A stretch of 64,000 bases of DNA, from NCBI GenBank assembly GCA_900290095.1, contig OKQS01000001.1:550431-614430 (forward strand), read 5' to 3'. This document shows, piece after piece, positions 17,212 to 24,885 of the stretch. Below the pieces are notes generated by a model. That model did not search any database, was not told the DNA's origin, and was given only the letters and a program-made list of their open reading frames with translations. This DNA comes from Khoudiadiopia massiliensis (GTDB lineage: Bacteria > Bacillota > Clostridia > Tissierellales > Peptoniphilaceae). The first letter of the stretch is position 1; every line of letters begins with the position of its first letter. The position numbers were made by a program, and so were the translations under genes.

Positions 17212-18015
17212 TTAATTGAATTTATAGGCCCCTATCCAATCCAACTCTTCCCGGTCCAGGGATGACAAATTCTGATCTGTGAGGATCTCGGCCCCTTCCT
17301 CTTTTATTGCGAAGGTATGCTCGAATTGGCAGGATTTTTTTCCATCCTGAGTCCTGGCCGTCCAGCCGTTTTCATCAAGCTTTATTCTCCAATCTCCTAT
17401 GTTAATCATGGGCTCAACCGTGATTACCATGTTTTTTCTCAACCTCATCCCCCTACGGTTTATGCCGTAATGGAGGACCATGGGGTCTTCATGCATCTCC
17501 TGGCCTATACCGTGACCTGTGAAATCCCGAACAACAGAGAATCCCTGACTTTCAACATATTCCTGTATTGCCTTGCCTATATTGTTCAGGTGCTGACCCG
17601 GCATTGCTTGAGCAATGCCGATATATAGGGCCTTTTCAGTCACTTCCATGAGCTTTTGATCCTCAGGAGACAGCTCTCCTATGGCGTAAGACCAGCATGA
17701 GTCCGAGAGGTAGCCTTCAAAATTCACAACATTGTCAATGGAAAGAATATCCCCTTCCTGCAAGGGGCGGTCATTGGGAAAGCCGTGGCAAACCTCGTCA
17801 TTTACGCTTGTACACAGGGCAAATGGAAAGCCCTCATAGCCCAGTTGGGCCGGTATGGCATTTTTATACCTCATAAAAGCCTCGGCAAAATCATTGACCT
17901 GAAGAGTCGTAAGTCCCGGTCTCAATATCCGCCTGATGGCGTGGTGGGTTTTGGTCAGGATTTCTCCCGATCTTTTCATTCCTGCAATTTGTGTATCAGT
18001 TTTTATCGTAATCAT
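17212..18015 (-). CDS. map: Methionine aminopeptidase
   Basis: Removes the initiator methionine from nascent proteins. 267 residues. The five metal ligands are visible in DILSIDNVV, GYLSDSCW, TGHGIGQEMH, TVEPMINIG and QFEHTFAI. CHGFPNDRPLQEGD is the usual substrate-side segment. It is the last gene of the run that begins with the kinase; a 40-base gap separates it from the mazF-type gene. The ribosome binding site is weak (AGAAAGTG). Confidence 0.94.
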   Translation of the reverse strand: MITIKTDTQIAGMKRSGEILTKTHHAIRRILRPGLTTLQVNDFAEAFMRYKNAIPAQLGYEGFPFALCTSVNDEVCHGFPNDRPLQEGDILSIDNVVNFEGYLSDSCWSYAIGELSPEDQKLMEVTEKALYIGIAQAMPGQHLNNIGKAIQEYVESQGFSVVRDFTGHGIGQEMHEDPMVLHYGINRRGMRLRKNMVITVEPMINIGDWRIKLDENGWTARTQDGKKSCQFEHTFAIKEEGAEILTDQNLSSLDREELDWIGAYKFN

Positions 18016-18055
18016 GGCTGCACTTTCTAATCATATATTTAATATTTTCACAAAA

Positions 18056-18418
18056 CTATTTTGACCAGCCCTCTGAGATCCCAAGAGATATTTTTATGGC
18101 TCTGTCTATCCTGTCCATAAATTTCTGATCAAAGGATCCCAATTTTTTTTGTAGCCTTTTTTTATCAATCGTCCTGATCTGCTCCAATAAAATCACCGAG
18201 TTTTTGGGCAAGTCGCTGATTCGACTTATTGCTTTAACGTGGGTTGGAAGGCCCAACCTTGTCATCTGTGATGTTACGGGGGCGATGATGGTGGTCGGTG
18301 AATACCTGTTACCCACATCATTCTGTATTATGACGACAGGCCTGGTTCCTCCCTGCTCAGAACCTATGACGGGGCTAAGGTCTGCATAAAATATGTCCCC
18401 TCTCTCAATCTTCTGCAA
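18056..18418 (-). CDS. MazF/PemK-type mRNA interferase without antitoxin gene
   Basis: 120 residues if started at TTG 18418, chosen because AAGGAGG lies five bases upstream and the family N-terminus (KIERGDIFYADLSP) begins there. The frame is open further 5', but that part lies in the preceding gene. Family motifs are GSEQGGTRPVVIIQND and TTIIAPVTSQ, matching the EndoA/NdoA group of ribosome-independent RNases. In most Firmicutes an antitoxin gene and alr precede it; here it overlaps the AcpS-NnrD fusion gene by 14 bases and no antitoxin-like ORF is present. Antitoxin supplied elsewhere or a housekeeping RNase role is inferred. Confidence 0.88.
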   Translation of the reverse strand: MQKIERGDIFYADLSPVIGSEQGGTRPVVIIQNDVGNRYSPTTIIAPVTSQMTRLGLPTHVKAISRISDLPKNSVILLEQIRTIDKKRLQKKLGSFDQKFMDRIDRAIKISLGISEGWSK

Positions 18419-19703
18419 ACATGCCTCCTTGGTCACAGCTTGACCCGGCTTTCTGAAGCATTTTAAATGCATTGGGAAGGTAGCTGATCAGGTCTCCGGC
18501 TATTAGGGCTTCCATGCCCAGGTCTTCTGCGGCCAGGTCTCCTGCCAGTCCATGTATAAAGCAGGCCATTCTGGCCCCCAGCATGGGCTCATAGGCCCTG
18601 GCAGCCAGGGCTGTAAGAATCCCTGTTAAAACATCACCGGATCCGGCCGTGGCCATACCCGGATTTCCGGTCGAATTTATGTAAGTTTTTTGGCCGTCGC
18701 TTATTACTGTTCCTGAACCCTTTAAAATTACCCTTATTCCCATCTCAGTTGCAAATTTTTTTGCAGTTTGGACCCGATTTGTCCTTATTTCTTCAATATC
18801 CTGCTTAATTAAACGGCTCATCTCCATCTCATGAGGAGTTATTGTTATTCCCCTCCTGCTCTCTTTTAAGATATCCGTATTAAAAGATGCTGCATAAAGG
18901 GCATCCGCATCAAGAACAAGCGGAGCGTTCAAGTCCTTTATTATATCCCCAAGCCAAGCCGTCAGGCCTTCATGCCGGGACAGGCCGGGCCCAATACCCA
19001 CAGCATCCATGCCCTCCAGATCATGGAGGACCCGGTCTCTTGAACTTGGAGAAAAATACCCCCTGCCATCATCCTCAATTCCTTTTATAATGACCTCACT
19101 AAGCTTGACCTGGACAAGGCCTGCAATGGATTTTGGCACAAGTGCATAAACCAGGCCGGCCCCGGACCTCATAGCCGCCTGAGCCGCCAGGCATATGGAC
19201 CCGGCCATACCTTCAGACCCACCAACCAGGGCAACTTTCCCGAAATTTCCCTTGTGGCCTCTTTCTTCCCTTTTAAGCATCTTCCGTCCCAGGTCTTCAA
19301 GAAGATCCGGGCTTTCCGTCTTAAGGCGACCGGCCGAATCAAGTGGCAGGCCTATGGCCTGGGCTCCTGCCAGACCTCCGTCATGGCTTATTGATATTGA
19401 AAATCCCGAAAAACCCAGGTCTTTGACAATCCGCCTGCCCTTATCCGAAAAAGCCATAAAAGGCCGACCTTTTTCATCATGGTCAACCCATAAGTCCAAC
19501 AAGGACATGGTCGAAAGGCCCCCGCCCAAGGCTTTTAAAACAGCTTCTTTGGCTGCATAAATACCCGCGGCTGTCCGTGCCCTGTTATATTTTTCATTTA
19601 TATATGTAATCTCTTTTTCAGAGAAGCATTTTTTCATGCTTTCAGGTCTTGCAATGATCCTCTCCATACGGATGATTTCAACGAGATCAAGCCCTGCTTT
19701 CAT
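18405..19703 (-). CDS. Fusion of holo-ACP synthase and ADP-dependent NAD(P)H-hydrate dehydratase
   Basis: 432 residues from ATG 19703, which has AAAGGAG nine bases upstream and overlaps the previous gene by 17 bases. Residues 1-120 are AcpS (MKAGLDLVEI, the magnesium/CoA motif YAAKEAVLKA with E53, and SISHD), which attaches phosphopantetheine to acyl carrier protein. Residues about 135-430 are NnrD (VGGSEGMAGS, GIGPGLS, VLDADAL, TPHEMEMSRL, LKGSGTVI, NPGMATAGSGDVLTGI), which repairs hydrated NADH/NADPH. The NnrE epimerase domain that is often joined to NnrD is missing. Genes for AcpS and NnrD are often neighbours in Firmicutes, so fusion is plausible; no stop or frameshift separates the halves. 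Confidence 0.9.
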   Translation of the reverse strand: MKAGLDLVEIIRMERIIARPESMKKCFSEKEITYINEKYNRARTAAGIYAAKEAVLKALGGGLSTMSLLDLWVDHDEKGRPFMAFSDKGRRIVKDLGFSGFSISISHDGGLAGAQAIGLPLDSAGRLKTESPDLLEDLGRKMLKREERGHKGNFGKVALVGGSEGMAGSICLAAQAAMRSGAGLVYALVPKSIAGLVQVKLSEVIIKGIEDDGRGYFSPSSRDRVLHDLEGMDAVGIGPGLSRHEGLTAWLGDIIKDLNAPLVLDADALYAASFNTDILKESRRGITITPHEMEMSRLIKQDIEEIRTNRVQTAKKFATEMGIRVILKGSGTVISDGQKTYINSTGNPGMATAGSGDVLTGILTALAARAYEPMLGARMACFIHGLAGDLAAEDLGMEALIAGDLISYLPNAFKMLQKAGSSCDQGGMFAED

Positions 19704-20997
19704 CTTCCCTACTCCTTTTGATAAGCATTTTCCAGGCTTTTTCAGCCTCATCTATTATAGTATTTTTGTTAGCTAATGTAAACTTTCCGTCTTCATATAA
19801 GATTTTCCCATCCACCATGGTCAGGCAGACGTCCTTGCCCGATGTCGAATAAACCAAGGCGGCTTCAATATCTTCAGGATAGGGCCTGAGATTAATATCG
19901 TTAAAGTCTATAACTATTATGTCCGCTTTCTTTCCGACTTCAATGCTTCCCAGGTCATCTTCCCTGCCTATGGCCTTGGCCCCGTTAATTGTGGCCAGTT
20001 CCAGCATGGTTGAGGCGCTTGCAGCCTTTGGATCCAGGTTCTTCCCCTTCTGTATGAGCGAGCCCAGGGTCATATCCCTGAAGAGGTCCTGTTCATTATT
20101 TGAAGACGCCCCGTCTGTCCCTATTGCAACATTAACCCCGCTTTTTAAAAGCTTCTCCAATGGCATGAAGCCCGAAGCCAGCTTCATATTTGAAGCCGGA
20201 TTGTAAACGCAGCTTACTCCCCTTTGGGCCAATATCTCTATGTCTCTGTCAGAAAGCCAGACGCAGTGGGCCGCTATGGTCTTATTGTTTAAGAGGCCCA
20301 GCTTGTCCAGGTATTGAACCGGGCTCATGCCCAATTCTTTTTCAGCATCTTCCACTTCTTTTCTGGTTTCCGATACGTGAATATTAATACCGGTTCCCAA
20401 GCTGTCGGCAAGATCTTTTTCCATCATGAGGGCCCGCTCATCATTGGTATAGATGGCGTGGGAGCCCACCATCACCCTGATCCTGTCATTGCAAGCTCCG
20501 TTCCACTTCCTGAAAAATTCGGTCTGGTCTCCTATAGCCTCATCTACCGAATCCTTGGTAATGCCCCTTGTCAATACGGCCCTGTTCCCCATCTCCTCAA
20601 CAGCCTGAGCAACACAGTCCATCTCATAGTACATATCGACGAATGTGGTCACCCCGTTATTAATCATCTCCAGGCAGTCAAGTTTGGCCCCCTTTTTTAT
20701 GTCTTCCCCTGTCAGGTAGGCCTCAATTGGCCAAATATAGTCCTCCAACCAGGTTTTAAGGCTGACGTCGTTCCCGAAATTTCTGAAAAAACTCATTGAG
20801 GCGTGGCAATGCCCATTAATTAAGCCGGGCATCAAGAGCTTTCCCCGGCAATCTATGTATCGGGCTCCGCTTATCCGGGGCCTGTCTTTGCTTATTTTGC
20901 TGATAATGTTGCCCTCGACCGTCACATTGACATCCGTCAGGACCTCCCTGTTTTTATTCATAGTCAAAACGCGGGCATTTTCAAAAATAGTGGTCAA
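19687..20997 (-). CDS. Amidohydrolase, MTA/SAH deaminase-like
   Basis: 436 residues beginning at TTG 20997, overlapping the RelA/SpoT gene stop (TTGA), with GAAAGGGAT upstream. It has the metal-dependent amidohydrolase pattern of the 5'-methylthioadenosine/S-adenosylhomocysteine deaminase group: NGHCHASMSF (HxH), AHCVWLSDRDI, NPASNMKLASG and GTDGASSNNEQD. Deamination of SAH or MTA is the usual family activity; other purine-like or guanine substrates are possible. Confidence 0.85.
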   Translation of the reverse strand: MTTIFENARVLTMNKNREVLTDVNVTVEGNIISKISKDRPRISGARYIDCRGKLLMPGLINGHCHASMSFFRNFGNDVSLKTWLEDYIWPIEAYLTGEDIKKGAKLDCLEMINNGVTTFVDMYYEMDCVAQAVEEMGNRAVLTRGITKDSVDEAIGDQTEFFRKWNGACNDRIRVMVGSHAIYTNDERALMMEKDLADSLGTGINIHVSETRKEVEDAEKELGMSPVQYLDKLGLLNNKTIAAHCVWLSDRDIEILAQRGVSCVYNPASNMKLASGFMPLEKLLKSGVNVAIGTDGASSNNEQDLFRDMTLGSLIQKGKNLDPKAASASTMLELATINGAKAIGREDDLGSIEVGKKADIIVIDFNDINLRPYPEDIEAALVYSTSGKDVCLTMVDGKILYEDGKFTLANKNTIIDEAEKAWKMLIKRSREDESRA

Positions 20998-22361
20998 ATT
21001 TTATCCCTTTCCTCACTATATGAGAATTTTTCGGCAAAGTCCTCCAAGAGGCTTTCCACATCCCTATTTTCTTTGAATTTTTTCAATAATGGATCCAGGA
21101 TCAGGCTCATCTCAGCCATACCGGCCCTTGTAAAATATGAGGCCCCGGCATCTTGTAGGGCACAGCGGGTGTATTGACGGGTCAGCTTGTCCACCAGGTC
21201 TTCATTTTCAGACGGGTCAAGTCCGGCCTTTCTCATATCGATTCTTATGGTGTGGATAATCATAAAATACAGGTAGTCGACAAAGGTCCTGAAGGTCTCA
21301 CTCTCTTTTTTGTCTGTGTTGACATCCATTAAAATACAGGCAAGGAGGTTCCAGGTCAAATCTTCATTTACCAATTGATTGATCTTGCCGCCCAATTTTT
21401 TTGTAGTCCGGGAATGGTAGTCTATCGGAGGGTCAAAGTCCAAGCTCTGGCCGAAATTAACAGAATTTAAGCCTCCCCGGCTGATCTCTTCCAGGATCCT
21501 TATAAACTCTTTGGCTACGCCCTCCCGAGACTCATAGCGAATCCTAGCAAAGAGGAATTCAGTCAAAAGATCGGTGGAGTCCCTAAAATCGAAGAATAGA
21601 TTAAACTTGTCTCTCAATGGAACAACATAGGCATCCTGCATAACTCGGCCTATAAAGTTTTGCAGCTGATCCTGGGGTGAGAAGTAGTCATCAGAATCCA
21701 AGCTCTGCAAGTGGTCATAGACCATTTCCAGCTGGCCGTCAATTATTGACAGGTCCCCCTTGATTGAAGCCATGATCTGCCTTACAAAGCTTTCAGTTAT
21801 TAGATAATTATAGTTTTTATATAAAATTTTATGGTCTATCTCGTTCCAGAAAACATTGACTATGGACTTGATCTGGAGCTCGAAATTTAGGACCACATCC
21901 CCCAAAAATCTTCCATCTATCCTATAAGATGAGAAGCCGTTCTTTTGTGACTTGGGCTGGTCATCGTCAAGCTTAAGCTCTATCCTGGGATCAATATCCG
22001 ACCTGTAATAACCCTCAGAGGTCCTGTTTGAGAAAAATTTAAAAAGTGACTTGTATACTTTTTCTTCATCATTTATGAAGCGGCATTCGAGCCTGCACCC
22101 TATAATATCCGAGAATTGGCCCAGCATGGTCGCCGGATCGCTATAGTCCCGACAAAATCCCAACCTTATTATCTTTTCTTTTAAACTGGCATCATCCTTA
22201 ATTCTTGAGGAGTAGTTTACAAACCATTCTTTTTTCTCAAATGTCTCAGAAAACAGTTTGTCTATGGCCTCCCTGGCATCCTCCAGCTCAAACCTCAGCG
22301 AATCTTTGTAATCAATAATATCATCAATATAAGAGAATAATTGAAGTTTCAGACCGATCAC
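20994..22361 (-). CDS. Divergent RelA/SpoT-domain protein
   Basis: 455 residues. The N-terminal 185 residues carry a recognisable alarmone synthetase pattern: SSRIKDDASLKEKI (51-64), FSDIIGCRLECRF (83-95), KNGFSSYRIDG (140-150), FELQIKSIVNVFWNEIDHK (160-178). Canonical enzymes have DIAGVR, GYxSxH and E(I/V)QIRT, so the guanine-stacking Tyr is Phe, the following His is Arg, and the Arg of QIRT is Lys. No HD hydrolase, TGS or ACT domain is present; residues 190-455 are an all-helical-looking region I cannot assign. The GTG at 22361 sits in the GGGAGGTGAT ribosome site, so the true start may be a CTG at 22352. Synthesis of (p)ppGpp or a related product is inferred. Confidence 0.7.
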   Translation of the reverse strand: MIGLKLQLFSYIDDIIDYKDSLRFELEDAREAIDKLFSETFEKKEWFVNYSSRIKDDASLKEKIIRLGFCRDYSDPATMLGQFSDIIGCRLECRFINDEEKVYKSLFKFFSNRTSEGYYRSDIDPRIELKLDDDQPKSQKNGFSSYRIDGRFLGDVVLNFELQIKSIVNVFWNEIDHKILYKNYNYLITESFVRQIMASIKGDLSIIDGQLEMVYDHLQSLDSDDYFSPQDQLQNFIGRVMQDAYVVPLRDKFNLFFDFRDSTDLLTEFLFARIRYESREGVAKEFIRILEEISRGGLNSVNFGQSLDFDPPIDYHSRTTKKLGGKINQLVNEDLTWNLLACILMDVNTDKKESETFRTFVDYLYFMIIHTIRIDMRKAGLDPSENEDLVDKLTRQYTRCALQDAGASYFTRAGMAEMSLILDPLLKKFKENRDVESLLEDFAEKFSYSEERDKI

Positions 22362-22399
22362 CTCCCGTCATTATCTAACTGTATTTAATTATATAACAT

Positions 22400-22435
22400 G
22401 AAAGGGGAACGTGAAAATGTTTTCACGCCCCCCTT
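22400..22435 (-). terminator. Terminator-like hairpin after the phosphoesterase gene
   Basis: On the minus strand an AAGGGG...CGTGAAAA arm pairs over 16 positions with TTTTCACGTTCCCCTT (two G-T pairs), followed by a short T-rich stretch. It would separate the kinase/phosphoesterase genes from the RelA/SpoT run. Confidence 0.55.
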
Positions 22436-22487
22436 AATAAAAGTTAACATAAGCAAGTACATTATAATTTTTAACCTGATTCCAAAC

Positions 22488-23450
22488 TCAGGAAGATACC
22501 CTGCTCAGTCCCGGCTTGAAGAATCGAACAAAAGATCTTAATCTTGAAACCGCCTCCTTGGAAAAACGAGGGTTTGAGGTCAATTTTACAAAGTCCATAG
22601 AGCAGTCGCCTCCATCTCCTCCACGGCTTTCGAATATTTTCAAATCCCTAACCCTGGCATAGAGCTCATCGTTCCTTTTCCTGTAAAAAGTCAGAATTGC
22701 GCGGCTTATCTGTGCAGCGGCTTCCATAATTTCCGGCCTTTCAATAGCCCTGGTTCTCATCTCCAGCTTGCCATTTTCAATAACCAATTCTCTGATTGTG
22801 GGCTCATCCAAGATGTCATTAAACTGCAGAAAAGCCCACTGGCCCTTGGTATAAAATTTGTCCTTGTGGAGGTGGCCATTTATATAGACCCCCCGACCCT
22901 TTTTCTTTGAAAGTATATCTTCCATGGTTACGGAGCCGTCAACCTGACCCTCCCTGTCATAAAAAACAACCCTCTCAGGCGGGTGGTGGGCAAAGATCAG
23001 GGTCAACTTTTCACCTGCCTTGGCCAATTCTTCTTCTAAGAAAAGCCTCTGGTCCCAATCAAGCTTTGAAGAAGACCTGCCCGGATGTCTCTGCTTACAG
23101 GTGTCCAGGAAAATCATCTTGCATTCTTCGTTTTCTTCCGTCCAATATAGCTTCTGGCCGGTTATTTCCATATATGTTTCCTTGGTCATGGCCAAAAGAT
23201 CGTGGTTGCCCGTGACCTGGACAAATCTCTGATCAGGTCTCTTGCACGAATTTATTATTGAATAGACTTCCCTTGTATGAGCCTTCCTTCCGTAATTGGT
23301 CAGGTCTCCCAGGGAAATGTAGATATCCGCTTCCTCTTTAAATAGTTCACTGAATATATTTGTATAAAACAATTTATTTTTTTCTTTCAAGAACTTGCTT
23401 TTAAAAGGCAGGGAAGCATAGTGGGCATCGCCCATACATACAATTTTCAC
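22488..23450 (-). CDS. Calcineurin-like metallophosphoesterase
   Basis: 320 residues from a GTG at 23450 behind AGAGGAGG. All five metallophosphoesterase motifs are present: MGDAH (D8, H10), SLGDLTN near 47, VTGNHD near 80, IFAHHPPE near 155 and INGHLHKD near 195. The catalytic domain covers about 1-220; a helical tail follows (EIMEAAAQISRAIL). No signal peptide, so it is cytoplasmic. The substrate (phosphoprotein, cyclic nucleotide or nucleotide) cannot be read; its position after a Ser/Thr kinase and its membrane partner suggests a signalling role, which is inference. Confidence 0.85.
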   Translation of the reverse strand: MKIVCMGDAHYASLPFKSKFLKEKNKLFYTNIFSELFKEEADIYISLGDLTNYGRKAHTREVYSIINSCKRPDQRFVQVTGNHDLLAMTKETYMEITGQKLYWTEENEECKMIFLDTCKQRHPGRSSSKLDWDQRLFLEEELAKAGEKLTLIFAHHPPERVVFYDREGQVDGSVTMEDILSKKKGRGVYINGHLHKDKFYTKGQWAFLQFNDILDEPTIRELVIENGKLEMRTRAIERPEIMEAAAQISRAILTFYRKRNDELYARVRDLKIFESRGGDGGDCSMDFVKLTSNPRFSKEAVSRLRSFVRFFKPGLSRVSS

Positions 23451-23505
23451 TATATCCTCCTCTTACTAAAAATTAAACAAGCTTCATATATAATAACACT
23501 CATTA

Positions 23506-24885
23506 TTAAAAAAGGATAAAATTTTTAATCCTTTCATAAATGATAATGATAAAAAGTAAAAGAGATATTAATATTGTGAGGAGATGGCTTTTGCCCCTTT
23601 TTTCCTTTACTTTAAAGGTAAACTTTATCATCTCATCTTTACCTGCATCATAGCGGAAGGCCAGGTCATAAAAACCGGGCCGGGCAAATTCCTCTTTTTT
23701 AAGGGTAAGCCTATAGGTGTAGCCCCCTTCATCCTTTTGAAAACTGTAATCCGGCTTGAGCCTTAGTGCCAACCCATTTCTAAAGCCCATAAATTTCAAC
23801 TTATCCCTGTCAATTGGGTCCCGGCTATAGGCTTTGACGATAAAATCCTCCCCAATCTCCCTGAAATTTATCCTATCCCCGGCCAGGAGCTTTTTAAAGG
23901 CTCCGGAAAGATTTATCTTCAAGCTGTTTATATAGATGGGCTCAGCCTCCTCCTTCTCCCTGCTTTCGATCTCTTCAGATTCTTCCTTGGAAATTTGGGC
24001 CGCAGAGGACTCCTCACTTTCAGGCTCTCTGCTTTCCGACCCTCTCTCTTCTATTATTTGAGGCGGTGGGCTCGGGATCTCGATATGATTTTCTATAACT
24101 TTTTCTTCTATGACTTGGCCCACAGGTCCCGGATTGCCCAAGGTGAATTGTTTTTTAAAGATATCGGATACCTTACCTGTCAAATCATAGGACCTGACTT
24201 TTACAGTATAAGAGGCAGGCTCCCCGAATTTTAATTTAAGCTTATAAGTGTTTTTTGAGACCCGGTAAAGATTTTTATCGTATCCCACTGTCAGCTTTTT
24301 CCCCCGATTGTCCCCGGCACTTACAAGGAGGTCCAGGCTGTCCTTATCAAGATTTTCGTCTTTAATAAGAAAATCGATCTCATATGATTTTTCGGTTCCG
24401 GCCTCCCTATCAAGCTTTATTGAAGGTCTTTCCATGTCAAGAATATAGTTACCGTCTATTGATGACCAGGGTCCTGTCAGCCCATACCTGCTTATAGCCC
24501 TGACCTTGAGGTTAAAGACTTTATCGGCATATTTCCTGTCCAATAAAAATGTATGGGAAAGCCTGCCCCCTGACCGGACCATGTCCTTCTTTTCGATAAG
24601 GGTCTCCCGGCTCTCTCCCTCCAGCCTGCTTATAATTTGGAATGATCCTGCCAATTCTTCCGGCCCCTGCCAAATGATCTTTATGGGAACCGGGTCATCA
24701 AATATGTAGGTTTTTATTCCCCTGCTTTGTGATATGTATACGGCCCTCTCGGCAACTTCAATCCCGGGCCCTTCCGGCGGCATGGCCGGATCTATTTCAG
24801 CCTTGACTCCTGCCCCAAAGGGGCAGAGAAAGGCGATTGAAAACAGGAAGGCCATAAGTAATAAATTTTTAAAGCTCTTTCCCAA
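23506..24885 (-). CDS. Secreted, C-terminally membrane-anchored protein linked to a Ser/Thr kinase
   Basis: I place the start at TTG 24885 (AGAGGGTG upstream), giving 459 residues; an upstream TTG at 24918 is possible. A signal peptide (MGKSFKNLLLMAFLFSIAF, cut near GVKA) leads to an extracellular part with fibronectin/Ig-like beta segments (VPIKIIWQGPEELAGSFQII, FNLKVRAISRYGLTGPWSS). A Glu/Ser/Pro-rich linker (about 270-310) precedes a second beta-rich domain and a C-terminal transmembrane helix (LLTILISLLLFIIIIYE) with a very short cytoplasmic tail. It overlaps the kinase gene by 17 bases. No known family is recognised; a surface sensor or kinase partner is inferred. Confidence 0.65.
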   Translation of the reverse strand: MGKSFKNLLLMAFLFSIAFLCPFGAGVKAEIDPAMPPEGPGIEVAERAVYISQSRGIKTYIFDDPVPIKIIWQGPEELAGSFQIISRLEGESRETLIEKKDMVRSGGRLSHTFLLDRKYADKVFNLKVRAISRYGLTGPWSSIDGNYILDMERPSIKLDREAGTEKSYEIDFLIKDENLDKDSLDLLVSAGDNRGKKLTVGYDKNLYRVSKNTYKLKLKFGEPASYTVKVRSYDLTGKVSDIFKKQFTLGNPGPVGQVIEEKVIENHIEIPSPPPQIIEERGSESREPESEESSAAQISKEESEEIESREKEEAEPIYINSLKINLSGAFKKLLAGDRINFREIGEDFIVKAYSRDPIDRDKLKFMGFRNGLALRLKPDYSFQKDEGGYTYRLTLKKEEFARPGFYDLAFRYDAGKDEMIKFTFKVKEKRGKSHLLTILISLLLFIIIIYERIKNFILF

